Shown in pieces: positions 8,712 to 16,890 of a stretch of 64,000 nucleotides of DNA. The notes beneath the pieces are model-generated. The model was not told the DNA's origin. It worked only from the letters and a program-made list of their open reading frames with translations, and made no database searches. This DNA comes from Halothermothrix orenii H 168 (GTDB lineage: Bacteria > Bacillota > Halanaerobiia > Halanaerobiales > Halothermotrichaceae): NCBI RefSeq assembly GCF_000020485.1, contig NC_011899.1, positions 1,954,501 through 2,018,500 of the forward strand. Reading direction: 5' to 3'. The position numbers were made by a program, and so were the translations under genes. The number at the start of each line of letters is the position of its first letter. The stretch's first letter is position 1.

Positions 8712-9552
8712 TTTGAATAACCCCCTCTATTTCCCTATACAATTTCTGAAATTTTTTGCTCCATTGAGGTTCTTCCATAATAAAGGGTATCCCGTTTGAA
8801 TACCATTTAGCAATTTTTTTGCTGAAAGGTATTTTCATTAAAACCGGGATGCCCTCTTCCCTGCAGTAACTGGTTATTATATGGTTACTATCTTCTTCAG
8901 CACGGTTTATTATCACACCGGAGGGTATGCCAAGTTTTTTTACGAGGTCAACAACCATCTTCAGATCGTGTAATCCAAAGGGAGTCGGTTCAGTAACCAA
9001 TAGACAGAAGTCAGTACCTTCTATAGCTTCAACCGCCGGGCAGCTACTACCCGGAGGAGCATCAATAATTACTGTTTTCTTATTATTTATTTTACTTTTA
9101 AGTTTTTCAATAACAGGGACAGCCTGCTCTTCACCAGTATTTAACTCACCCTGGAAAAAATAAAGGTTATCGTTTATTTTAAACTCCCTGAGCTTACCGA
9201 CTTCCCGTTTCTCTTCTTTGATAGCCCCGGCAGGACATATTAACTTACAGCCCCCACAGCTATGACAAATCTCAGGAAAAACAAGAAGGGTGTCGGCCAT
9301 TAAAGCCAGGGCATTATACTGACAAAAATCAACACATTTGCGACATCCGGTGCATTTTTCATTATCTACAACCGGGATATCCCTGGTTACACTCTCATAA
9401 GGCCCATCATCTGTTATATCTAAAAATAAATGGTCATTAGGTTCTTCGACATCAGCATCTATCAACTGGACATTGGTTAAAGCCAGAGCCATATTAACAG
9501 CTACAGTCGTCTTCCCTGTTCCACCTTTGCCGCTTAAAATAGAAATTTTCAT
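8689..9552 (-). CDS. MinD-superfamily ATPase with inserted 2x[4Fe-4S] ferredoxin domain 2
   Basis: This 287-residue protein is a tandem paralogue of the next gene. It has Walker A GKGGTGKTT, two ferredoxin motifs (CTGCRKCVDFC and CHSCGGCKLIC, about residues 65-105) and a DAPPGSSCPAVEA Walker B region. Two such ATPases in tandem are usual in these clusters and probably act as a heterodimer. It is preceded by a NifX-type gene with a 23-base gap, all downstream of the strong promoter at 10033-10061. Confidence 0.88.
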   Translation of the reverse strand: MKISILSGKGGTGKTTVAVNMALALTNVQLIDADVEEPNDHLFLDITDDGPYESVTRDIPVVDNEKCTGCRKCVDFCQYNALALMADTLLVFPEICHSCGGCKLICPAGAIKEEKREVGKLREFKINDNLYFFQGELNTGEEQAVPVIEKLKSKINNKKTVIIDAPPGSSCPAVEAIEGTDFCLLVTEPTPFGLHDLKMVVDLVKKLGIPSGVIINRAEEDSNHIITSYCREEGIPVLMKIPFSKKIAKWYSNGIPFIMEEPQWSKKFQKLYREIEGVIQNEKSYSY

Positions 9553-9575
9553 TATTTATCACCCGATTTCTTACT

Positions 9576-9926
9576 TTATTTAACTGGACCTGTTATTTCT
9601 TCAAGATTACCATTCTCATATTCCTCAAGGGCTTTTTTTATAGTACCACCTTTATATGAGTAAATCTTAACACCACCTGCCTTGAGGGCACTAAAGGCTT
9701 TGGGCCCTACCTGGCCAGTGATTAAAACACCTACCCCTTCATCTATTAAAGTCTGGGCAGCAAGAACTCCAGCCCCGCTGGGAGAATTATGGGCAGGATT
9801 TTCCATAATATCAACCTCTTTAGAATCTGTACCATTTACATATGCAAAAAAAGAAGACCTCCCGAACCGGGTAGTCACTTTACTATTCAGGCCATTTTTT
9901 TCACCACAGGTTAATGCAATTTTCAT
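9576..9926 (-). CDS. NifX/NifB-type dinitrogenase cofactor domain protein (ORP-like) 2
   Basis: This 116-residue protein of the Nitro_FeMo-Co fold has a MKIALTCGEKNGLNSKVTTR start, a central GVLITGQVGPKAF and a C-terminal helix. It is the first gene of the NifX-ATPase-ATPase-NifX operon. Unlike the paralogue at 7497-7838 it lacks the histidine-rich tail, so the two may carry different clusters or act at different steps. The start has an AAAGGAGGATGT SD. Confidence 0.85.
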   Translation of the reverse strand: MKIALTCGEKNGLNSKVTTRFGRSSFFAYVNGTDSKEVDIMENPAHNSPSGAGVLAAQTLIDEGVGVLITGQVGPKAFSALKAGGVKIYSYKGGTIKKALEEYENGNLEEITGPVK

Positions 9927-10032
9927 TAATACATCCTCCTTTTGTTTTGGTAATTATGGTTCTTAAGTATCATAGATTCTTTATTTATCGGGACAACTAT
10001 TATAGTATTTATCCCTTTTTAAGCTATCCTAA

Positions 10033-10061
10033 ATTATAGCACTGTTTTAAGCATATGTCAA
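10033..10061 (-). promoter_or_regulatory. Consensus sigma-A promoter of the NifX/ATPase operon
   Basis: On the minus strand TTGACA (10056-10061), a 17-bp spacer and TATAAT (10033-10038) form an exact consensus promoter. It leaves a leader of about 100 nt before the first NifX gene. Confidence 0.78.
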
Positions 10062-10082
10062 TAACAACCCGGTAATAATTTC

Positions 10083-10919
10083 TTAATATGGAAAAACAAA
10101 ACGGGATCCTACCTCTCCCCGGCTCACCCTTTCTTTAAACCTTTTTACCATATAATTTACAGCTTCCACACCGGTACAATGAAGAGGAACAAGAAGTTTA
10201 AAATCAATACCATCTAAATAATCGACCGTTTTTTTAATTCTTGAATTTTCGGCATTGATTAAATGCATTCCCCCCAGGATTGCATAAATTTTATTCCCTT
10301 TAAACTTTTCTGATACATATTCCAGGGTATTAACAATACCCCGGTGGGCACATCCCGATAAAACAATTAGACCCTGAGGGGTCTCTATAACCAGGACCTG
10401 CTCATCCTCAAAATTATCTCTGGTAAATTCATTATCTTTTTTAACCTTATAGCGCCTGCTGCTCTTTTCATAGTTATTATAACCGGGTATATCTCCAACC
10501 AGCCAGAAATTCCCGGCAGTCCTGGTAACCCCCCGGACTGGCTCAAAGGAAGGTATATCTTCCCTGGAAATTCCACCCCCACGATATTCTGTACCAGAAT
10601 ATTTGGCATCAAAAACTCCGGGGTGGGCATAAACCGTTACCTCCTTATTTATCTCCAGTAGTTTTTTCAATCCCCCTGTATGGTCATAATGACCATGGCT
10701 CAGAAATACTGCCTTAATTTCCCTTAAATCTATCCCTATTTCATTTGCGTTGTGTATTATAGAAAAACCCTGTCCAGTATCAAATAAATATCCCTTATCC
10801 CCTGTTTTAATATAAAATGATAGACCGTGTTCTGCTATAAGGCCTTTTTTATATACTTTATTCTCGGCAAGAATTATAATCTCCAGCTTATCCTGGTTCT
10901 GATAGTTATTCATTATCAT
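10083..10919 (-). CDS. MBL-fold metallohydrolase (COG1237 type)
   Basis: This 278-residue protein carries the metallo-beta-lactamase signature SHGHYDHTGG (about residues 74-83). It also has an IVLSGCAHRG segment and a C-terminal PLHCTG, fitting the COG1237 group that includes dihydropterin phosphate-type synthases of methanopterin metabolism and many uncharacterised hydrolases. Genes of this group recur next to NifX/MinD-ferredoxin clusters, as here. The substrate is unknown. An extended -10 box (TGTTATAAT, minus strand, about 11001-11008) may drive it. The ATG at 10919 has a moderate SD (GGAG, 10 nt upstream). Confidence 0.8.
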   Translation of the reverse strand: MIMNNYQNQDKLEIIILAENKVYKKGLIAEHGLSFYIKTGDKGYLFDTGQGFSIIHNANEIGIDLREIKAVFLSHGHYDHTGGLKKLLEINKEVTVYAHPGVFDAKYSGTEYRGGGISREDIPSFEPVRGVTRTAGNFWLVGDIPGYNNYEKSSRRYKVKKDNEFTRDNFEDEQVLVIETPQGLIVLSGCAHRGIVNTLEYVSEKFKGNKIYAILGGMHLINAENSRIKKTVDYLDGIDFKLLVPLHCTGVEAVNYMVKRFKERVSRGEVGSRFVFPY

Positions 10920-11198
10920 AATATCAAATCTCCACTAATTTTTATTTTAATGAATTTCACAATATTAATTTATAAAATAATAAAACCCCGGTTTTAGTTA
11001 ATTATAACATAACTTTCTTTATATAAAGTAAATTATTACACCATTATTTTTTCTGGACTGATTTTAGACAGTCCATGACTCTGATTTGATATTATCCTGA
11101 TTATGACAGGTTAAAATTCTGCAAATTACAAAATAAATATTTCCAAAATGTATTTATTTTTATTATTTTACTAATTTACCGAATATTCGACAATTTAT
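10920..11198. other. Divergent intergenic region
   Basis: This AT-rich region sits between the MBL-fold gene (minus) and the symporter gene (plus). It holds a probable extended -10 box for the minus gene near 11001-11008 and a perfect 7-bp inverted repeat, TGGACTG / CAGTCCA (11054-11075), with no T-run. The inverted repeat may be an operator. No ORF was recognised. Confidence 0.4.
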
Positions 11199-11227
11199 TT
11201 GCATTACTGACATTATTTTGATAGAAT
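11199..11227 (+). promoter_or_regulatory. Promoter of the NSS symporter gene
   Basis: TTGCAT (11199-11204), a 17-bp spacer and TAGAAT (11222-11227) give a good sigma-A match. The transcript would carry a leader of about 170 nt. Confidence 0.55.
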
Positions 11228-11322
11228 AATATAAAACTATAATTTTTACCCTGAAGGAGGTAGATAGGAGAAGAGCAGGTTGATACATTTAAGTTATTGA
11301 TAAATAATAAGAAGGAGAAGAT

Positions 11323-11358
11323 TTGCAGGCAGTGGGAATAGGGAGAAGAAACCATTAA
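11323..11358 (+). CDS. Possible 11-residue leader peptide before the symporter gene
   Basis: A TTG codon five bases after a strong SD (AGAAGGAG) opens a frame of 11 codons (MQAVGIGRRNH, then TAA), 47 bases before the symporter ATG. It could be a translated leader that influences the downstream gene. It has no known homologue and could be chance; a second SD-like GAAGGAGG upstream (near 11255) has no start codon at a usable distance. Confidence 0.2.
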   Translation: MQAVGIGRRNH

Positions 11359-11405
11359 CGGTTACATTATTTAATTTAACAATTTACCAAATAAGGAGGA
11401 AGAAG

Positions 11406-12887
11406 ATGGAGAAGAAAGAACAATGGGGAAGTCGTCTTGGATTTATATTTGCTGCTATAGGTTCTGCTGTAGGATTGGGTAATATCTGGCGTTTTTCCTA
11501 TCAGGCTTATGAAAATGGTGGTGGGGCATTTTTACTACCTTATCTAGTAGCCCTATTTACAGCCGGTATCCCACTGTTAATTCTGGAGCTTGGACTCGGG
11601 TTCAGGACCAGGTCATCAGCCCCCCTATCTTTCAAAAAGATCGGAAAAAAATATGAATGGATTGGCTGGTGGTCAGTCGGGGTTGGTTTTGTAATCACCG
11701 TTTATTATACTGTAATTATCGGGTGGAGCCTGGCCTATGTCTTTAAGGCCTTTAATCTTAACTGGGGTTCAAACCCTGCTTCCCACTTTACAGGTGAATT
11801 TCTGGGCGCAACCGGAAGTGTCTGGGAACTTGGTGGTATCAGGTTTTTTGCGCTGGCATGTCTCATAATTGTCTGGCTGGCCAATTATTTTATCATATCA
11901 AGGGGTGTCCAGAAGGGTATCGAAAAGGCCAGTAAAATTTTTATGCCTTTATTGTTCTTCCTGGTTATATTAATTACAATCAGGGGAATCACCCTGCCGG
12001 GGTCTATTGAAGGTATTAAAGCCTTTGTTACTCCTGATTTCAGTAAAATCACCGACTGGAGGATCTGGGTCAGTGCCTTTGGGCAGATCTTTTTTACTTT
12101 AAGCCTTGGTTTTGGTATTATGATTGCTTATGCCAGTTACCTGCCTAAGGATTCTGACGTTGTCAGTAACGGAATAATTACCGCACTGGCTAACAGTGCC
12201 TTCAGTATTATTACCGGTTTTGGTGTCTTCGGTGTTCTGGGATATATGGCCATGAAACAGGGAGTCCCTGTATCTGAAGTAGCTACTGATGGAATTGGAC
12301 TGGCTTTTATTGCCTTCCCCAAGGCCATAAACCTGCTCCCGGCCGCTTCCAGGATTTTCGGAGTCTTATTCTTCCTGTCCCTGGTTATTGCCGGGCTAAG
12401 TTCCAGCATATCACTGGTAGAGGCTATGGTAGCAGCCTTAATCGATAAATTTGAAATTTCCCGTAAAAAAGCCGTCACCTATATCTGTATTATAAGTTTA
12501 ATCCTCGGTATTCCATTCGTAACCGGTGGTGGCCTGGTATTACTGGATATTGTTGATCATTTCATAAACCGGTATGGTTTGTTACTCGTCGGTTTTGTTG
12601 AACTTGTAGTAATAAGCTACTTCTTCGGAGTAGATAAAATTAAAAAGGCTGTGAATCCTTCCTCAAACACAGAGGTGGGCCCAACCTGGTCGATTATGGT
12701 TAAATATTTAAGCCCTCTGGCTCTGATTTTTGCTCTATTTTTAGAACTGATAAAGGATTTAACCAGTCTTTACGGAAACTACACTTCGCTGGAGATAATT
12801 CTCTTCGGCTGGGGTACAGTTCTGATTGTTATTCTCCTGGCCTTTAACCTGGCCAGAAGAGAGATAACTTTAAAAACCAATGTATAA
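11406..12887 (+). CDS. Neurotransmitter:sodium symporter (SNF/NSS) family transporter
   Basis: This 493-residue protein has about 12 membrane helices. The first helix region (RLGFIFAAIGSAVGLGNIWRF) and NGGGAFLLPYL are the sodium and substrate-binding signature of LeuT-fold NSS transporters. These import amino acids or related compounds with Na+, fitting a sodium-rich habitat; the substrate is not predictable here. The start ATG follows an excellent SD (ATAAGGAGGAAGAAG). It is one of only two protein genes of any size on the plus strand and is monocistronic, ending in a bidirectional terminator. Confidence 0.93.
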   Translation: MEKKEQWGSRLGFIFAAIGSAVGLGNIWRFSYQAYENGGGAFLLPYLVALFTAGIPLLILELGLGFRTRSSAPLSFKKIGKKYEWIGWWSVGVGFVITVYYTVIIGWSLAYVFKAFNLNWGSNPASHFTGEFLGATGSVWELGGIRFFALACLIIVWLANYFIISRGVQKGIEKASKIFMPLLFFLVILITIRGITLPGSIEGIKAFVTPDFSKITDWRIWVSAFGQIFFTLSLGFGIMIAYASYLPKDSDVVSNGIITALANSAFSIITGFGVFGVLGYMAMKQGVPVSEVATDGIGLAFIAFPKAINLLPAASRIFGVLFFLSLVIAGLSSSISLVEAMVAALIDKFEISRKKAVTYICIISLILGIPFVTGGGLVLLDIVDHFINRYGLLLVGFVELVVISYFFGVDKIKKAVNPSSNTEVGPTWSIMVKYLSPLALIFALFLELIKDLTSLYGNYTSLEIILFGWGTVLIVILLAFNLARREITLKTNV

Positions 12888-12952
12888 ATCTGACTTATAA
12901 AGTAAATACACTCTTATAAACAATGAAACTCATGTAATATTATTATATTATT

Positions 12953-12997
12953 AAAGCCCTATCTTCCGGTTTAAGAATAACCGGGATAGGGCTTTTT
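12953..12997. terminator. Bidirectional terminator between symporter and osmoprotectant operon
   Basis: An outer stem AAAGCCCTATC / GATAGGGCTTT encloses an inner stem CCGGTT / AACCGG. A-runs and T-runs on both sides let it stop both the plus-strand symporter gene and the minus-strand ABC operon. Confidence 0.85.
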
Positions 12998-13008
12998 AAT
13001 TATTATAT

Positions 13009-13959
13009 TTACTTATTCTCTTCCCCATTTATATAACTTGCCAGATCAGAAATTGTTTTTATACCAAGCTTTTCAGCCTTTTTCCTGGTCATCAGCAAAG
13101 TATAGGTATTATTGGCAGGGGCGTAATCTAACCAGATAATGTTATTAGCCTCAGCATCCCATTTCTTAACCTTCTGGTATGCTTCGTCGGACTGGGTAAT
13201 CTCGTCTTCTTTCATTACGGTCATTAAAACAGTCCCGGTATATTCCCAGCAGGCATCAATCTGACCTGATTCCAGAGCCTTACGGAGGGCCGGAGTGCCT
13301 CCCAGGCTTGTCCTATCCTCAACAGGATAACCATGGGCTTTTAGGAGATCAATTAACATGTGACCTAAAATAAGCTGCTCGGTAAATATCTTGGAAGCTA
13401 CTGTTATGGCAGGCCCCTGTTTGAGCTCTGGTTCATCGGGAAGAAGTCCCTTCTCTTTAAGGAATTTTTGTGCAACCTCTTCGGGGTCTTTACCGTCAAC
13501 ATCTACTTCTTTGTTTAAGTTAGTCAGGGTTTTTTGGTCCAGAACAGGTGGAAGTTTATTAATTACATCAGCCAGTTCAGGGTATTCATCCAGAATTTCC
13601 TTTCTGATTGTCGGAGCTGGATTATAGACCGGAAAATAGTTTTTATCATCTTCCAGTGAGACAAGGTCAAAAGCAGCAATCCGCCCATCTGTGGCAAAAC
13701 CCATGGCTACATCTAGTTTGTTATTCCTTAAAGCATCATATGTTAACCCTGTTTTCATGGTTGTTAAGGCATCCCGGTCAAATTTAAATCCATAGGCTTT
13801 TTCCAGTCCAGGAATACCATCATCTCTATTTAAAAATTCAACATTGGTCCCCATTTTAATAACAGCCTGTCCTTCTTCCTGCTTATCACCACATCCAGCC
13901 AGAAGAACTATTCCCAGTAACAACACAGCTAAAACTAAAATAAACCTTCTTTTTACCAT
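13009..13959 (-). CDS. Osmoprotectant (glycine betaine/choline) ABC binding lipoprotein, circularly permuted
   Basis: This 316-residue lipoprotein has the lipobox LLAGC (C23). It belongs to the OpuCC/ProX/OsmF binding-protein family, but its halves are in the reverse of the usual order. Residues about 36-175 match the normal C-terminal half (FLNRDDGIPGLEKAYGF, then ATDGRIAAFDLVSLEDD, ending DGKDPEEVAQKFLKEKGLL). Residues about 183-310 match the normal N-terminal half (ITVASKIFTEQLILG, then SLGGTPALRKALESGQID, WEYTGT and ELGIKTISDLA-like KLGIKTISDLA). The fold is probably kept because the two termini of each lobe lie close together. It is the last gene of an ATPase-permease-binding protein operon that imports compatible solutes. 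Confidence 0.88.
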   Translation of the reverse strand: MVKRRFILVLAVLLLGIVLLAGCGDKQEEGQAVIKMGTNVEFLNRDDGIPGLEKAYGFKFDRDALTTMKTGLTYDALRNNKLDVAMGFATDGRIAAFDLVSLEDDKNYFPVYNPAPTIRKEILDEYPELADVINKLPPVLDQKTLTNLNKEVDVDGKDPEEVAQKFLKEKGLLPDEPELKQGPAITVASKIFTEQLILGHMLIDLLKAHGYPVEDRTSLGGTPALRKALESGQIDACWEYTGTVLMTVMKEDEITQSDEAYQKVKKWDAEANNIIWLDYAPANNTYTLLMTRKKAEKLGIKTISDLASYINGEENK

Positions 13960-14025
13960 TTTCTCTAATCCCTCCTTGATTATTGTGATTCTCTCTTTTA
14001 TGCTACTCCTGCACCGGGTTAATAT

Positions 14026-14670
14026 CTACTTACTATATAGCCGGGGAGTTGACATCTTTTTCTCCAACACATCAAAAAATCTATCTAAAATAATGGCAAT
14101 TATAGCAGCTAGAAGTGAGCCTATTAGTATCTTTACAGGATTAAACATGGCCAGTCCGGTAAAAACCATCCGGCCCAGACCCCCACCCCCTATTAAATCT
14201 GAAATAATTGCTGTTCCCACTGTAACCACTGCAGATGTCTGGACACCAGCTATAATAACCGGTAAAGCCAGGGGAAGTTCAATCTTAAAAAGAACCTGTA
14301 AAGGGGGCATTCCCATCCCCCGGGCCGCTTCCAAAATAGAATCATCTACCTCATTGAGAGCAGTATATACATTACGAACAATGGGAATCATTGAATACAG
14401 AACAAGGGCACAAACGGCACTCCTCCGGCTTAAGCCAAACCCTGGAATAGTCATTAAAATCCCATAGAGAGAAATACTGGGGACAGCCATAATCAAACTA
14501 CCGACACCGAGAATACCACGGGCCAGATTTTTTTTATTTCTGATAATAACCCCTACCGACACCCAGAGTAATAAGGAAAAAAACATAGCAATACTGATAA
14601 GGGCCAGGTGGGATACAGTAAACCTATAGATTTTATCTATATGGTCAATAAAGTATACAATAATACTCAT
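14026..14670 (-). CDS. Osmoprotectant ABC transporter permease (OpuCB/ProW type)
   Basis: This 214-residue, six-helix permease has the EAA loop in its later part (EAARGMGMPPLQVLFKIELP). It matches the OpuC/OsmW/YehW-type permeases that form the channel for glycine betaine or related solutes. OpuC-type operons often have two permease genes, but only one is present here, so a homodimer is likely. It follows the ATPase gene by 16 bases and precedes the binding-protein gene by 66. Confidence 0.88.
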   Translation of the reverse strand: MSIIVYFIDHIDKIYRFTVSHLALISIAMFFSLLLWVSVGVIIRNKKNLARGILGVGSLIMAVPSISLYGILMTIPGFGLSRRSAVCALVLYSMIPIVRNVYTALNEVDDSILEAARGMGMPPLQVLFKIELPLALPVIIAGVQTSAVVTVGTAIISDLIGGGGLGRMVFTGLAMFNPVKILIGSLLAAIIAIILDRFFDVLEKKMSTPRLYSK

Positions 14671-14686
14671 ATTACCACCTTCCCAT

Positions 14687-15820
14687 TTATATATTAACTG
14701 ACACTAAATCATTTTCCTGATAGGAATTGCTGACATAAGACCTAATATCTTTTAAAGTAACAGTTCCGACCAGTTCCCGCTCATCATTTACAACCGGGAC
14801 TACAGCCACATCATTTTCGATCATTTTAGCCAGGGCATCCTTTAAAGTTGCCTCTATTTCGACAACCGGGGTCGGTTTCAAAAATTTATACCAGTCGGAA
14901 TCCTGATGTTTTTTCAATCTATTGCTGCTTATATAACCGGCCAGGTGTTCATCTTCACCGGTGACCATGATATAATCCTGATCCAGGTTATTAATCTCCT
15001 TTAAAACATCCTCAGCCCGGGAAACACTCTCTACGGTAGGAACACCGGTATTCATTATTTTGTCAACATGTATTAAATTAAGGACCTTAAGGCCCCTGTC
15101 AGAACCAACAAAGTCTTCGACAAATTCATTCCCGGGGTTGAATAAAATGTTGGCCGGGGTGTCAAACTGAACAAGTTCACCCTGATTCATAATAGCTATT
15201 TTATCTCCCATTTTAATGGCCTCATCTATATCATGAGTAACAAAAACTATGGTCTTTTTTATCTTGCGCTGCAGTTTTAAAAACTCGTTCTGAAGCTGGG
15301 TCCGGGTTATGGGATCAACTGCTCCAAAGGGCTCGTCCATTAACATAATAGGTGGGTCTATCGCCATAGCCCGGGCTACCCCGACCCTCTGCCGTTGTCC
15401 ACCGGATAACTCCATGGGATATTTATAACGGTTTTCTTCCGGATCGAGTTCCACCATCTCTAAAAGCTCATCAACTCTTTTCCGGATCCGGCCTTCATCC
15501 CAGTCCCGGAGTCTTGGTACAGTAGCAATATTTTCATAAACTGTCATGTGAGGAAAGAGGCCAATCTGCTGGATGACATAACCAATATTTTGCCTTAATT
15601 CATTGGGGTCTTCTTTCATGGCGTCTTTCCCGTTTATATATATTTTTCCTGAAGAAGGTTCAATAAGACGATTAATAATTTTTAGAGTAGTAGTTTTACC
15701 ACATCCTGAGGGACCAACCAGAATACATATTTCCCCTTCCTCAATATGTAAATTCAATTCCTTAACAGCAGGTCTGTCCATATTGGGATAAACTTTACTT
15801 ATACCTTCCAGTCTAATCAT
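14687..15820 (-). CDS. Osmoprotectant ABC transporter ATP-binding protein with two CBS domains
   Basis: This 377-residue ProV/OpuCA-type ATPase has Walker A GPSGCGKTT, signature LSGGQRQRVGVARAM, Walker B IMLMDEPFGAVD and an H-loop VTHDIDEA, all in residues 1-240. A C-terminal pair of CBS motifs follows (about 255-370), ending VNDERELVGTVTLKDIR. In OpuA the CBS pair senses ionic strength and switches transport on under osmotic stress. It is the first gene of the operon, with a strong SD (AAGGAGGGAAATAGAGT). Confidence 0.9.
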   Translation of the reverse strand: MIRLEGISKVYPNMDRPAVKELNLHIEEGEICILVGPSGCGKTTTLKIINRLIEPSSGKIYINGKDAMKEDPNELRQNIGYVIQQIGLFPHMTVYENIATVPRLRDWDEGRIRKRVDELLEMVELDPEENRYKYPMELSGGQRQRVGVARAMAIDPPIMLMDEPFGAVDPITRTQLQNEFLKLQRKIKKTIVFVTHDIDEAIKMGDKIAIMNQGELVQFDTPANILFNPGNEFVEDFVGSDRGLKVLNLIHVDKIMNTGVPTVESVSRAEDVLKEINNLDQDYIMVTGEDEHLAGYISSNRLKKHQDSDWYKFLKPTPVVEIEATLKDALAKMIENDVAVVPVVNDERELVGTVTLKDIRSYVSNSYQENDLVSVNI

Positions 15821-15907
15821 ACTCTATTTCCCTCCTTATTTAGTTTTAAAATCTTTTGTATTTCTTTAAAAGACTACTATAAAAAGCTATTTAAATTTAA
15901 AGGGCAA

Positions 15908-15949
15908 TAAAAAATCCCTCAAGACCAGCCGGAGGCCGGTCCGGGGATT
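15908..15949 (-). terminator. Terminator downstream of the 161-residue protein gene
   Basis: On the minus strand an outer stem AATCCC / GGGATT encloses a GACC-GCC / GGCCGGTC hairpin and is followed by TTTTTTATT. It lies about 100 bases after the stop codon of 16050-16535. Confidence 0.75.
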
Positions 15950-16049
15950 CTATATGGCATTATAAGAAAGCAAAATGAGAAATTATAGAAAGCAAAAAAT
16001 TCTCCTATTATAGTATAACAAAATAGTCAGTTAAAGTCAAATTTTTTAA

Positions 16050-16535
16050 TCAGGCCGATTTTGTGTTTATTTTTTTCATTGCTTCCATTGTTCTCGTTTT
16101 AACTTCATCCGGGTTATTGATCCATTTTACCAGATCTCTATCAATAACTTCATTTAAAAAGCTAACCCATTCTTTATGTAGATTGTTATTTATTGTGCTC
16201 TTATCAAGTCTTGAATCCTCTATTATTTCCCATGGAGAACGCCTTTTATATCTTAATAAACCTTCTTTATAGGCCTTGAAATGAGCCCACAGGATAGATA
16301 GTATTAATTTATTGGGTTCACGGGCCCCTTCTTTTTGTCCGGTGGGTTTAACATTTATTGAAATATTATCAGGGGTTATTGCTTCAGGGGAATCTTTGGA
16401 GAGTATAAATTTTTTGGTAAAGGTTTTGGTAACCCTTTTTGAACTACCTTTTCGGTTCTGTGAACTTCTGTTGTAAGTTCCTTTACTCCCCATCATCTGG
16501 CCTAATAATATCCCCAGGAAAATATAGAAAAGCAT
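16050..16535 (-). CDS. Membrane-anchored hypothetical protein
   Basis: I do not recognise this 161-residue protein. It begins with a short hydrophobic segment (MLFYIFLGILLGQMMG) that could anchor it. A basic, Ser/Lys-rich linker (about 17-65) follows, then a helical C-terminal region rich in Trp, Lys and Glu (ILWAHFKAYKEGLLRY, WEIIEDSRLDKS). The SD is strong (AAAGGAGGTTGCATA). It is a separate unit with its own terminator and precedes, in transcription order, nothing recognisable. The small paralogous genes upstream may or may not be related in function. Confidence 0.7.
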   Translation of the reverse strand: MLFYIFLGILLGQMMGSKGTYNRSSQNRKGSSKRVTKTFTKKFILSKDSPEAITPDNISINVKPTGQKEGAREPNKLILSILWAHFKAYKEGLLRYKRRSPWEIIEDSRLDKSTINNNLHKEWVSFLNEVIDRDLVKWINNPDEVKTRTMEAMKKINTKSA

Positions 16536-16562
16536 TATGCAACCTCCTTTTATTAATCATAT

Positions 16563-16606
16563 TTTAAAAAAATATATAGAAAGGGTGTGAAAAAGCACAC
16601 CCCTTC
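16563..16606 (-). terminator. Terminator of the 56-residue protein gene
   Basis: A stem GAAGGGGTGTG / CACACCCTTTC with one bulge is followed on the minus strand by a T-rich run ending TTTTTTT. It starts 10 bases after the stop codon of 16616-16786. Confidence 0.75.
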
Positions 16607-16615
16607 TAGTTATTT

Positions 16616-16786
16616 CTATCTTCCAGGGCACTGAACATCAGTAATATTTACATCATCTATATCGACATTAAAAGTAACTTCAAAATCAACTAATAATTCC
16701 TGGCGGAAGTTATTGGTACAGCTGTTCCCCCGGCGATAATCATGCCTGTGCCTGCGGGATTCAGCCTGAACAGGTTCCCTATCCAT
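16616..16786 (-). CDS. Small two-cysteine protein, paralogue A
   Basis: This 56-residue protein is of unknown function. The N-terminal third is charged and rich in Arg/His (AESRRHRHDYRRG). The C-terminal part (FRQELLVDFEVTFNVDID, then VQCPG) is nearly the same as in the neighbouring paralogue, and two cysteines (CTNN and QCPG) are conserved. Start: ATG behind AAAGGAGGAAAATTAT; the longer ORF lacks an SD. No signal peptide. Alternating hydrophobic/polar residues in EVTFNVDI suggest beta strands. The tandem duplication and strong SDs argue that it is real. Confidence 0.7.
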   Translation of the reverse strand: MDREPVQAESRRHRHDYRRGNSCTNNFRQELLVDFEVTFNVDIDDVNITDVQCPGR

Positions 16787-16890
16787 ATAATTTTCCTCCT
16801 TTCTCAATACTTTTTATAATTAAGAAATAAATAATATTATTTCACTATATTTTAAAATAAAGAATAGTGTTACATTTTTATTAATAATAA

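Noticed and set aside
7497-9926. Nitrogen fixation cluster
   Set aside because: NifX/NifB-fold proteins occur widely without nitrogenase, and no nifHDK, nifE/N or full-length nifB gene is present.
11054-11075. Terminator for the MBL-fold or symporter genes
   Set aside because: The 7-bp inverted repeat lies upstream of both genes and has no T-run on either strand.
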